Below are positions 1 to 5,899 of a stretch of DNA of 7,343 bases, one piece after another. Both the position numbers and the translations under genes were made by a program. Within the stretch, counting starts at the first letter, position 1. Each line of letters starts with the position of its first letter. Source of the stretch: Lentisphaeria bacterium (lineage in GTDB: Bacteria > Verrucomicrobiota > Lentisphaeria > Victivallales > GWF2-50-93); the NCBI GenBank assembly GCA_020056205.1, contig JAGVIF010000379.1, positions 1 through 7,343 on the forward strand, read 5' to 3'. The notes under the pieces were generated by a model. It was not told where the DNA came from and made no database searches. It saw only the letters and a list, made by a program, of their open reading frames with translations.

Positions 1-62
1 AATATCCAATGTCCAAGTTTATTTCTGTCCTTCGTCGGTTGGAAATTGAGTGTTGGATATTC
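1..62. repeat. imperfect inverted repeat at window start
   Basis: AATATCCAA at 1-9 is the exact reverse complement of TTGGATATT at 54-62, and weaker matching extends inward (about 12 of 16 bases). No coding sequence is convincing here. The stretch lies just downstream of the mfd stop codon (minus strand) and next to the palindromes at 59-94, so it is probably non-coding repeat DNA. Whether it recurs elsewhere in the genome cannot be seen from this window. Confidence 0.35.
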
Positions 63-94
63 GCAATCTTGCGAATCGGGCGACCCGCTCGATT
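59..94. repeat. palindrome cluster downstream of mfd
   Basis: ATTCGCAA (59-66) and TTGCGAAT (69-76) form an 8-bp stem around a 2-base loop. CGGG (77-80) and CCCG (84-87) form a second stem immediately after, and AATCG (74-78) can alternatively pair with CGATT (90-94). The cluster begins 17 bases past the mfd stop in the direction of mfd transcription, so it could stabilise or help end that transcript. There is no T-tract as in an intrinsic terminator. The core ATTCGCAAT...GCGAATCG recurs at 7269-7287, which suggests a small interspersed palindromic repeat rather than a gene-specific site. Confidence 0.45.
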
Positions 95-110
95 TGAGAA
101 AGAGTCATAT

Positions 111-3100
111 TTACTGCTTTGGGTTCGAGGGCAAAACGCAGGACAGAAGTTCAGCGGCCATTGCCTTTGGAGAAGCCGCCCTCAAAACAGGCGGCCTTCC
201 GTTCACAAGAAAATATTCTCCCTTCATTGAGTGGCTCAACGTCACTTTTTTTTCAGCGACCTGAAGCGTGTCGTATCCGGACTTCGTCAATCTTATTCTA
301 ATGCGATGATAATCAGCCATGTTCAGCGCGCTATCGGGAATTTTTCCGAACCTGTCTGTAAGTTCAAGAATTATGTCATCAATGCCGCGTTCAGTCTCGC
401 AAAGCCCCAGCTTCCTGTAAAAATGAATTTTCAGAGTTTCGGATGAAATATAGTCCGAGGGGATATATGCCGTCAAACATGGACTTTTGCGTCCGAAACC
501 GAACGATATAAAGTCAATAGCGATGCTGCAATCCTCAAAACTCACCGCCCTTTCCCCTTTCAGCTCCGACGCCGCCATTTTCAAATAATGACAATACAAT
601 TCGAAACCGACCGCGTTTATGTGTCCGCTCTGTTCGGCGCCTATCAGATTGCCGGAGCCTCTTATCTCCAAGTCTCTTAAAGCTATTCTGAATCCGGCGC
701 CCAGCCGTGAGTATTTCTTTATGGCGGATATCCTCTCTCGCGCGGCGCCGGTAAGCATCAGGAGCTGCGGAAGAAGGAAGTAAGCGTAAGCCTGCCTTGC
801 CCCCCGTCCAACTCTGCCGCGAAGCTGATAAAGTTCCGCAAGGCCAAATCTGTCGGCGCGTTCAATTATCAGCGTATTCGCATTCGGCACATCAATCCCC
901 GATTCAATTATTGTAGTGCAGCAAAGAATATCGGTTCGCCCCTCCATGAAAGAAGCCATCGTTTTTTCAAGCTCATCCTCCGGCATTTGGCCGTGCGCAA
1001 TTGCGATTTTCGCAGATGGCGCGATTTTCGCGAGACGAATAGCGGCCGAGTCAATGCTTTTGACTCTGTTGTGCAGAAAAAAAATCTGTCCGCCTCTTTC
1101 CAACTCAAACGTTATGGCGTCGGCTATAATTTTTTCATTCTCCTTCGAGATGTAAGTTATCACAGCCTGTCTTTGACTTGGCGGCGTATTGATGGAGCTT
1201 AAATCTCTTATGCCCGTCATCGCCATATACAAAGTCCTCGGAATCGGTGTCGCGCTCATCGAAAGCACGTGCACCGACGAGCGGAAAATTTTCAGGCGCT
1301 CCTTATGTTCGACCCCGAAACGTTGTTCCTCGTCTATCACCAAAAGTCCGAGATTTTTAAAATTCACGTCTCCCTGAATCAAACGATGCGTCCCTATTAT
1401 GATGTCAATTTTTGAATCTTCTATCCGCCTTATTATTTCCTGCTGTTCGGAACGGCTCTTGAATCTGCTTAACATATCAATGTTCACGGGGTATTCCGCG
1501 AAACGCTCCGCGAAAGTGTAGTAGTGTTGCTGGGCGAGGATTGTGGTCGGCACAAGAACAGCAACCTGCCTGCCCGACATCACAGACTTGAACGCGGCGC
1601 GCATCGCCACTTCTGTTTTTCCGTATCCGGCGTCGCCGCAAAGAAGCCTGTCCATAGGAAAATAGGATTGCATGTCTTTCTTTATTTCATCCGTCGCGCT
1701 CCTCTGATCCGGCGTTTCCGAAAAGGGAAAACTTCTTTCAAAAATCAGTTCCTCGCCGGTGTCCGTCCGGCACGGCAATCCGCTTTTTTTCATTCTCAGA
1801 GCCTGCACCTTCAACATTTCGCTTGCGAATCCGGCGACAGATCTTTTTGCGTCGCGCTTCATCCTGACCCAATTTTTCCCGCCTATCTTGCTCAACGGCG
1901 GCATAATCTTGCCGGCTCCGGAATATCTTCCGACAAGTTCAGCCCTGTATAAAGGGGTGTATGTTACAACATCATCGGCGAATTCTATGGCGAGCGTCTC
2001 GATAACGGCTCCGCCGTAATTCTTTTCTTTAATCCCCCTGAATATCCCCATGCCGTAATCGTTGTGAACCACATAATCCCCTTCGTCGTAGCCGGAGAAA
2101 AAACTCTCTCCCTTGATCCCGCCTCTTATTCCTTTTTTCAAACCGCGTTCTTCACTGAAGGACGGAAGACGGCGAAAAGGCACCGCAAGCGCTTCGTCTT
2201 CAGTAAGATATGCAATCTTAAAATCCGGCAGGATAAAGGGATGTGGAAAGGCGCTTTTTATGACCGACGCCGAATTCGATGAAAAGTGGACTGCAAGCCA
2301 TTCAGATAAGAGGCGGGCGCTATCCTCGTCCCTCGCGCCCACAAAGACCGAATAAGAATCCTGAAGCAGTTTTTCAATTTTTTCAACCACCTGAGACTGC
2401 CCTTCCTCTCTCGACAAGAACCTTCCCGAAACATGCGCCGCCGGTTCCGGATGCGAAAGAGAGGAACAATTCTCGCCGCCGGCAATATCCGCGCTTTCAA
2501 CGGAGTCAAGAATAAAAACACTGTTCGGCGACGCTTCAATCCTCTTCCATTCCGTCAACCCTTCATCCCCGAAAAATCTCAACGCCCTCGCGCTGCATAA
2601 CTCAGGATGACAAAACACGAAGGCCGTCTTGTCCGCCGGGAAAAGAGTTGAAACATTTTTCCCTGATTCTCCCGTACCTCCGCCTCCGCAAAGAGGAATA
2701 ATTCTGTATTCGTCCGCCGCCCGAAATGTCCTCTGTCCGTTCACATCGAAAAACTTTATGCTCTCAACCGTGTCGCCAAAAAATTCAATCCGCGCAGGAT
2801 GATCATAAAGAGGAGAAAAAATGTCAACAATCCCGCCTCTGATAGAAAATTCGCCTCTCGATACCGTCTCGTATTCATCGTCGTAATCCATTTTGACAAG
2901 ACCTTCAAGAAGAGATTTCATCGGCAAAATCATCCCTCTTTTCACATCAACAACGCAACTTAAATCAGACGACCCGGACGGAAGGGAAGATATCATCGCC
3001 CCGCAACTGCTTAGAAAAACGCCGGGAGACGAAGACGCGGCGGCAAATATTCCCACGGATGCCTTCGCCATGCTCTCCATCGAAGGAAACTTTCCTCCAA

Positions 3101-3377
3101 AAATCATGTCCGGAATATAAAAAAAATCATTTCTCAGATGAGGAAATTCCTTTGACAATGCCGTAAGAATAGATAAATAACTTTCTGAAACGGAAGAACT
3201 TGGAAAGATTATCACTATCCGTCTCTCCTGCAGAACACATATCGTCCTCAAAAGCAAAAGGGCAAACGTCTCATCCCCGGCGTTCAAAAAAAACGGCGGA
3301 GACGGAAGTTCGCCGTTCAACCAGCACGACAACGAATTTTCCCATTTTTTGCTTATCATGATTTGATTTTTACGCAT
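111..3377 (-). CDS. mfd: transcription-repair coupling factor Mfd
   Basis: This is a cytoplasmic SF2 DNA translocase. It binds RNA polymerase stalled at template-strand lesions, pushes it off and recruits UvrA for nucleotide excision repair. The 1088 residues are slightly shorter than E. coli Mfd (1148). In order: a divergent UvrB-like N-terminal module with the GEFSIRGGIVDIF signature near 175-187; a CarD-like RNA polymerase interaction domain from about 427 (GDYVVHNDYGMGIF) to 490; Walker A GDAGYGKT at 581-588; DEEQ box at 682-685; SAT motif at 708-710; motif V TTIIESGIDVP at 821-831; motif VI QLRGRVGR at 851-858; the RecG/Mfd translocation motif around 900-919 (LEIRGSGNLIGAEQSGH); then the C-terminal TRCF domain. 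All helicase motifs are intact, so it should be active. The start is uncertain. The first ATG (3377) overlaps the TATAAT box at 3376-3381, so Met7 (3359) is more likely if that box is the promoter. It is divergent from the sigma-factor gene. Confidence 0.97.
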   Translation of the reverse strand: MRKNQIMISKKWENSLSCWLNGELPSPPFFLNAGDETFALLLLRTICVLQERRIVIIFPSSSVSESYLSILTALSKEFPHLRNDFFYIPDMIFGGKFPSMESMAKASVGIFAAASSSPGVFLSSCGAMISSLPSGSSDLSCVVDVKRGMILPMKSLLEGLVKMDYDDEYETVSRGEFSIRGGIVDIFSPLYDHPARIEFFGDTVESIKFFDVNGQRTFRAADEYRIIPLCGGGGTGESGKNVSTLFPADKTAFVFCHPELCSARALRFFGDEGLTEWKRIEASPNSVFILDSVESADIAGGENCSSLSHPEPAAHVSGRFLSREEGQSQVVEKIEKLLQDSYSVFVGARDEDSARLLSEWLAVHFSSNSASVIKSAFPHPFILPDFKIAYLTEDEALAVPFRRLPSFSEERGLKKGIRGGIKGESFFSGYDEGDYVVHNDYGMGIFRGIKEKNYGGAVIETLAIEFADDVVTYTPLYRAELVGRYSGAGKIMPPLSKIGGKNWVRMKRDAKRSVAGFASEMLKVQALRMKKSGLPCRTDTGEELIFERSFPFSETPDQRSATDEIKKDMQSYFPMDRLLCGDAGYGKTEVAMRAAFKSVMSGRQVAVLVPTTILAQQHYYTFAERFAEYPVNIDMLSRFKSRSEQQEIIRRIEDSKIDIIIGTHRLIQGDVNFKNLGLLVIDEEQRFGVEHKERLKIFRSSVHVLSMSATPIPRTLYMAMTGIRDLSSINTPPSQRQAVITYISKENEKIIADAITFELERGGQIFFLHNRVKSIDSAAIRLAKIAPSAKIAIAHGQMPEDELEKTMASFMEGRTDILCCTTIIESGIDVPNANTLIIERADRFGLAELYQLRGRVGRGARQAYAYFLLPQLLMLTGAARERISAIKKYSRLGAGFRIALRDLEIRGSGNLIGAEQSGHINAVGFELYCHYLKMAASELKGERAVSFEDCSIAIDFISFGFGRKSPCLTAYIPSDYISSETLKIHFYRKLGLCETERGIDDIILELTDRFGKIPDSALNMADYHRIRIRLTKSGYDTLQVAEKKVTLSHSMKGEYFLVNGRPPVLRAASPKAMAAELLSCVLPSNPKQ

Positions 3378-3404
3378 TATACATTATCTTTCCCAACTTT
3401 TCAC
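3376..3404 (-). promoter_or_regulatory. predicted mfd promoter
   Basis: On the minus strand a perfect TATAAT occupies 3381-3376. Seventeen bases upstream is GTGAAA (3404-3399), which matches 4 of 6 bases of the TTGACA consensus. Transcription would begin near 3369, only about 10 bases before the ATG at 3359 and downstream of the ATG at 3377. No Shine-Dalgarno sequence precedes either ATG, so the mfd mRNA would be nearly leaderless. Confidence 0.5.
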
Positions 3405-3408
3405 GAGT

Positions 3409-3414
3409 TATAAT
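3409..3414 (+). promoter_or_regulatory. predicted -10 box for the sigma-factor transcript
   Basis: A perfect TATAAT lies 20 bases before the ATG at 3435 and 91 bases before the sigma-factor ATG at 3506. No good -35 hexamer sits at 16-18 bases spacing (TTATCT at 3384-3389 would need 19) and there is no TG extension. The -10 box is therefore the only strong element. It is back to back with the mfd -10 at 3376-3381, so the two promoters overlap and could compete for polymerase. Confidence 0.4.
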
Positions 3415-3434
3415 AAAAATCGGATTTCCTTTTT

Positions 3435-3509
3435 ATGAAGAAAAGCTCCAAGAAAACCGTTAAAAAAACAAAAGAAAAAAGGCGCCCGTCAACATCAAAA
3501 AGAAGATGA
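3435..3509 (+). CDS. 24-residue lysine/arginine-rich upstream ORF overlapping the sigma-factor start
   Basis: The ORF begins ATG AAG AAA AGC and encodes 24 residues, 13 of them Lys or Arg. Its TGA (3507-3509) overlaps the sigma-factor ATG (3506-3508) as ATGA, the arrangement typical of translational coupling. It is the first ATG after the predicted -10 box. Its composition is the same as that of the sigma N-terminus, and the sigma frame is itself open back to 3464. Two readings are possible: a coupled leader peptide, or the true N-terminus of the sigma factor split by a one-base slip in the A-runs at 3462-3468 or 3475-3480 (assembly error or frameshift). No strong Shine-Dalgarno precedes it. 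It is not a recognised family. Confidence 0.3.
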   Translation: MKKSSKKTVKKTKEKRRPSTSKRR

Positions 3510-4852
3510 AGACCGCTAAAAACAGAAACAAGTTACCGGACAAAAAATCTTTTTCCAGCAAAACACGCCCTTCAAAGCCCGTTAAGAAGACAAAAAGCAA
3601 AGGACATCCTGAGAGGAAAAAACCTCTTCCCGCGACAAAAAAAATTAAACCCCCGAAGGCCGCATCTCAAAAGAAAGAAGCGAAAAAGCCTTCCGCAATA
3701 AGACCCGTAAAAAAACATGCCGCGCCAAAAATCGGCGTCAAAAAGAAAACATCCCAAAATATTGCGCTGAAAAAAGAAATTAAAAAAAATCCGCCGAAAA
3801 ATCTACAGCCGGAAGAGAAAAAGAAAATTTCAAAAAAATCGCTCGACAAACTCACCCCCCAAAAAGCCCTGTTGCGGAGAGACAAGAAAAAACAAAGCCA
3901 CTCCCTCTCCTACGACGCGAACCTCGCGCTGGCAACGAAACAGGGACGCAAGACAAAAACTGATGACACAAGCGTCAAGAAGAAGCCGGCGATCACGGAC
4001 GAAATATATTCCGCGGCAAAGAACGACACAATGAAAGTCTATATGCAAGAGATTGGACAGATATCTCTCGTAACAAGAGAACAGGAAGTGGAACTGGCCG
4101 CGAAAATACACGGACAAGACCCCGTCGCAAGGGAAGCGGCAAGAACAGAACTCATCAAGGCAAACCTGCGGCTCGTAGTAAAAATAGCGCACGACTTTAA
4201 AGGTCTCGGCCTGCCCCTGCTCGACCTGATATCCGAGGGAAACATCGGACTTATGAGGGCAGTCGAAAAATTCGACCCGGCCAAGGGCGCGAAATTCAGC
4301 TCTTACGCCGCGTGGTGGATAAAACAGTCAATGAGAAGAGCTCTCGCAAACCAGAGCAAAACAATTCGAATCCCAGTCCAATCCGCCGGGAAAATAAATA
4401 AAATAAAAAATGCGAGGATAAAACTCACCGAAAAACTCAGCAGAGAACCTTCCGACGCCGAAATCGCCGAATTCCTTGAATTCAGCGAGAGAACCGTTTC
4501 CGGACTTAAACTGGCTGACCTAAAAACCTTTTCCCTGCAGGACCCTATTCAGCAGGGCGAAGACGGCGAATTTCAGGATATTATTCCGGACAGGAGTTCC
4601 ACAATGCCGGACAGGATACTTGGCGACAGAGAATCCATCGCCAGATTGAACAGCCTTCTCACAAACTTGGATGACCGCGAAAAAAGAATAATAAGAATGC
4701 GATTCGGACTCGATGGCAACAGACCCAAAACCCTTGAAGAAGTCAGCCAGGAAATAGGCAGGACAAGAGAACGGGTCAGACAAATCCAAAATCAGGCTCT
4801 CTCAAAATTAAAAGATATGCTCGCGGACGAAACCGGAGTAACGTTCGATTAA
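3506..4852 (+). CDS. rpoD: RNA polymerase primary sigma factor (sigma-70/RpoD group) with basic N-terminal extension
   Basis: This factor directs RNA polymerase to -35/-10 promoters. The 448 residues contain region 1.2 (about 173-207, MKVYMQEIGQISLVTREQE), region 2 (about 212-283, with LLDLISEGNIGLMRAVEKFD and YAAWWIKQSMRRAL), region 3 (about 287-360) and region 4 (about 385-437, ending in the HTH TLEEVSQEIGRTRERVRQIQ). Region 1.2 and the complete 3.0-3.2 favour a primary rather than an alternative sigma. There is no large non-conserved insert between regions 1.2 and 2.1. Residues 1-160 are unusual: 48 Lys and 7 Arg against 11 acidic residues, low complexity, where RpoD normally has an acidic region 1.1. 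The base aligned with E. coli Thr440 in the -10 reading helix appears to be Arg277, while Gln437 is kept as Gln274. The start is supported by the overlap with the upstream ORF but has only a weak AAGAAG ribosome binding site. The rpsU gene follows after 60 bases. Confidence 0.93.
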   Translation: MKTAKNRNKLPDKKSFSSKTRPSKPVKKTKSKGHPERKKPLPATKKIKPPKAASQKKEAKKPSAIRPVKKHAAPKIGVKKKTSQNIALKKEIKKNPPKNLQPEEKKKISKKSLDKLTPQKALLRRDKKKQSHSLSYDANLALATKQGRKTKTDDTSVKKKPAITDEIYSAAKNDTMKVYMQEIGQISLVTREQEVELAAKIHGQDPVAREAARTELIKANLRLVVKIAHDFKGLGLPLLDLISEGNIGLMRAVEKFDPAKGAKFSSYAAWWIKQSMRRALANQSKTIRIPVQSAGKINKIKNARIKLTEKLSREPSDAEIAEFLEFSERTVSGLKLADLKTFSLQDPIQQGEDGEFQDIIPDRSSTMPDRILGDRESIARLNSLLTNLDDREKRIIRMRFGLDGNRPKTLEEVSQEIGRTRERVRQIQNQALSKLKDMLADETGVTFD

Positions 4853-4872
4853 AAAATATAAACCATGTAAAT

Positions 4873-4890
4873 TAAACTACTTAGAGTTTA
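4873..4890 (+). other. small hairpin between rpoD and rpsU
   Basis: TAAACT (4873-4878) and AGTTTA (4885-4890) form a 6-bp stem with a 6-base loop, ending five bases before the rpsU Shine-Dalgarno sequence. It is AT-rich and weak, with no T-tract, so it is not a terminator. It might be a processing or translational control site between two genes needed in different amounts, but chance is a real possibility. Confidence 0.2.
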
Positions 4891-4894
4891 GAAA

Positions 4895-4903
4895 AGGGGG
4901 TGA
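4895..4903 (+). promoter_or_regulatory. strong ribosome binding site of rpsU
   Basis: AGGGGGTGA pairs with the extended 3' end of 16S rRNA (anti-SD complement AGGAGGTGA, one mismatch). It sits 9 bases before ATG 4913 and fixes the start of rpsU. It is much stronger than the sites in front of mfd or the sigma factor, which is consistent with higher synthesis of bS21. Confidence 0.75.
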
Positions 4904-4912
4904 AAACAAAAA

Positions 4913-5074
4913 ATGATAGAAGTCAAGATGCGCAAAGGAGAACCTGTGGACAAAGCCCTCAGAAAACTCAAGAAAAAACTCGACAGAGAAGGCACATTAA
5001 AGGAAATCAGAAACCGCAGACACTACGAAAAACCGAGCGAAAAAAGACGCAAAAAAGGCGTTGATAAGTGGTAA
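4913..5074 (+). CDS. rpsU: 30S ribosomal protein bS21
   Basis: The protein has 53 residues, beginning [19 protein letters not shown] and containing the family pattern [21 protein letters not shown] (27-43 region) followed by a basic tail RRKKG. bS21 sits on the 30S platform near the anti-Shine-Dalgarno helix and helps mRNA engagement during initiation. The length is at the short end of the family (E. coli has 71, many others about 57-58). The gene lies 60 bases after the sigma factor with a strong ribosome binding site, so it probably shares that transcript. In E. coli rpsU, dnaG and rpoD form the macromolecular-synthesis operon. Here the order is sigma factor then rpsU, with no dnaG in between. 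Confidence 0.93.
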   Translation: MIEVKMRKGEPVDKALRKLKKKLDREGTLKEIRNRRHYEKPSEKRRKKGVDKW

Positions 5075-5089
5075 AAAATAATTGTCTGC

Positions 5090-5117
5090 TTGTTTTTTTA
5101 GAAAAATATGGTATAAT
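5090..5117 (+). promoter_or_regulatory. predicted promoter of tRNA-fMet
   Basis: A perfect TATAAT (5112-5117) is preceded at 16 bases by TTGTTT (5090-5095, matching TTG of the -35). The bases right after the -10 box are GC-rich (GCGAGCC), the kind of discriminator seen at stable-RNA promoters under stringent (ppGpp) control. Transcription would start near 5124, giving a short 5' leader of about 12 bases before the mature tRNA. Confidence 0.6.
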
Positions 5118-5135
5118 GCGAGCCTAATCTTTTGT

Positions 5136-5210
5136 TGCGGGGTGGAGCAGTGGTAGCTCGTCAGGCTCATAACCTGAAGGCCGTTGGTTCAATTCCAACC
5201 CCCGCTACCA
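5136..5210 (+). tRNA. initiator tRNA-fMet (anticodon CAT), CCA encoded
   Basis: The 75-base tRNA starts the synthesis of every protein. The acceptor is GCGGGG paired with CCCCGC, D arm GAGC/GCTC, anticodon stem TCAGG/CCTGA with loop CTCATAA, T arm GTTGG/CCAAC with loop TTCAATT, then T, A, CCA. Initiator identity rests on an unpaired 1:72 position (T5136 opposite T5206) and on A11:U24 in the D stem. The three stacked G:C pairs of the anticodon stem are changed: 29:41 is A:U while 30:40 and 31:39 remain G:C. The D loop is two bases shorter than in E. coli. If position 1 were instead the G at 5137, the T stem would no longer fit. No clear intrinsic terminator follows. Confidence 0.95.
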
Positions 5211-5409
5211 TTTCTCACTGCTAAAATTCAGCGTAATTCAAGAAAAATCAGCTCCTTGCTGGTAGTAAAACTGGTAGGAGCAATTTCTTTTGTGTAGCTT
5301 AATCCAATCGGATACGGCAAACTCAAACGCCGCATCAAGCTTCAACCCGCATCTGAATGTGGAACAACCAAAAGATGAGAGCAAAGGACGAAAAAGAAAG
5401 GATGCTAAC
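5211..5409. other. intergenic spacer, no gene supported
   Basis: No ORF on either strand looks like a protein family, and the open frames here are antisense or edge effects. GCTCCT (5251-5256) and AGGAGC (5276-5281) form a 6-bp inverted repeat with a 19-base loop that contains CTGGTAG twice (5259-5265 and 5271-5277). The following bases (AATTTCTTTTG) are only moderately T-rich, so a terminator for the tRNA is not convincing. The rest holds nothing recognisable. Confidence 0.5.
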
Positions 5410-5438
5410 TTGCAAAGGCTATTGTCCTGCTTTAAATT
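5410..5438 (+). promoter_or_regulatory. predicted promoter of the HicB-like gene
   Basis: TTGCAA (5410-5415, 4 of 6 consensus bases) is followed after exactly 17 bases by TAAATT (5433-5438, 4 of 6). Transcription would begin near 5445, giving an 18-base leader that contains the AAAGGAGAA ribosome binding site at 5452-5460. The gene can therefore be expressed separately from the upstream tRNA. Confidence 0.45.
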
Positions 5439-5462
5439 AAAGCGAGAAACAAAAGGAGAAGA

Positions 5463-5801
5463 ATGAATATCCACACCCACATTTACCATTTCCCAGCGAT
5501 ACGTGTGCTGATCTATGAGGATAAGATGGAACAGGAGTTCGTGGCTCATGCGCTCGAGTTCGATCTTGTGGGCGCTGGCGCAACCTTTGATGAGGCGAAG
5601 TCGAATCTCGCCGACTGCATCCGTGCGCAACTCCAGTTCTGCGTTGAGAACGATATGCTCGGCAGCATCTGGAGGCCAGCCCCCAAAGATGTGTTTGGCA
5701 AGTGGGAACGGGCGCAGAAGAGCGCATTCACGGCTAGGAAGACCGAGCGCAGACCCCGCGCCGACATGTTCAGGCTGCCGGAACTCCTCGCCACGGTCTG
5801 A
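5463..5801 (+). CDS. HicB-like (RNase H-like fold) small protein, orphan
   Basis: The 112 residues have a HicB-type core. A beta strand (residues 12-19, AIRVLIYE) is followed by EFVAHALEFDLVGAGATFDEAKSNLADCI (25-53), which matches the usual pattern of a strand, a turn with G.G.T..EA and an amphipathic helix. A charged C-terminal part follows (GKWERAQKS, then a basic TARKTERRPRAD). HicB proteins normally neutralise the mRNA-cleaving toxin HicA and often repress their own operon through a DNA-binding tail. No HicA-like dsRBD ORF lies within reach on either side, so this is an orphan and its role is unknown. The start is set by AAAGGAGAA four to five bases upstream. The gene looks more GC-rich than its surroundings, which may reflect transfer. 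Confidence 0.7.
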   Translation: MNIHTHIYHFPAIRVLIYEDKMEQEFVAHALEFDLVGAGATFDEAKSNLADCIRAQLQFCVENDMLGSIWRPAPKDVFGKWERAQKSAFTARKTERRPRADMFRLPELLATV

Positions 5802-5899
5802 CTATGGCCTCTTTCACAGCTTTTTTTATTTTGCCGGTCAATATTTTATTGCTCCGACTAATTGACAAAAGAAATTGCAAAATCGGAACTCTGAACTTT

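Noticed and set aside
1524..1952. 142-codon plus-strand ORF within mfd
   Set aside because: It is antisense to the conserved helicase core of mfd, has composition typical of a shadow frame and no recognisable protein features.
3464..3481. Programmed -1 frameshift site joining the upstream ORF to the sigma frame
   Set aside because: The A-runs do not form a canonical X XXY YYZ slippery heptamer in the upstream frame and no downstream hairpin is evident. A simple overlap or assembly slip is more likely.
5072..5099. A-run/T-run stem after rpsU as an intrinsic terminator
   Set aside because: The 9-bp stem is entirely A:U with one G:U pair and the T-run is itself part of the stem. Without GC pairs it should not terminate, and the T-run overlaps the -35 region of the tRNA promoter.
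5251..5281. GCTCCT/AGGAGC inverted repeat as the tRNA terminator
   Set aside because: Six pairs with a 19-base loop and only a broken T-tract afterwards make it too weak to call.
5136..5460. Integrative element inserted at tRNA-fMet
   Set aside because: No second copy of the tRNA 3' end and no integrase are present in the window, so an attachment site cannot be supported.
5238..5630. 130-codon minus-strand ORF
   Set aside because: It overlaps the HicB-like gene in antisense, starts inside it, has no ribosome binding site and shows no family pattern.
5837..5866. GTCAAT/ATTGAC inverted repeat between the HicB-like gene and the URO-D gene as a bidirectional terminator
   Set aside because: The stem is only 6 bp with an 18-base loop and no adjacent T-tract in the right position. 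The T-run at 5821-5827 is not preceded by a hairpin.
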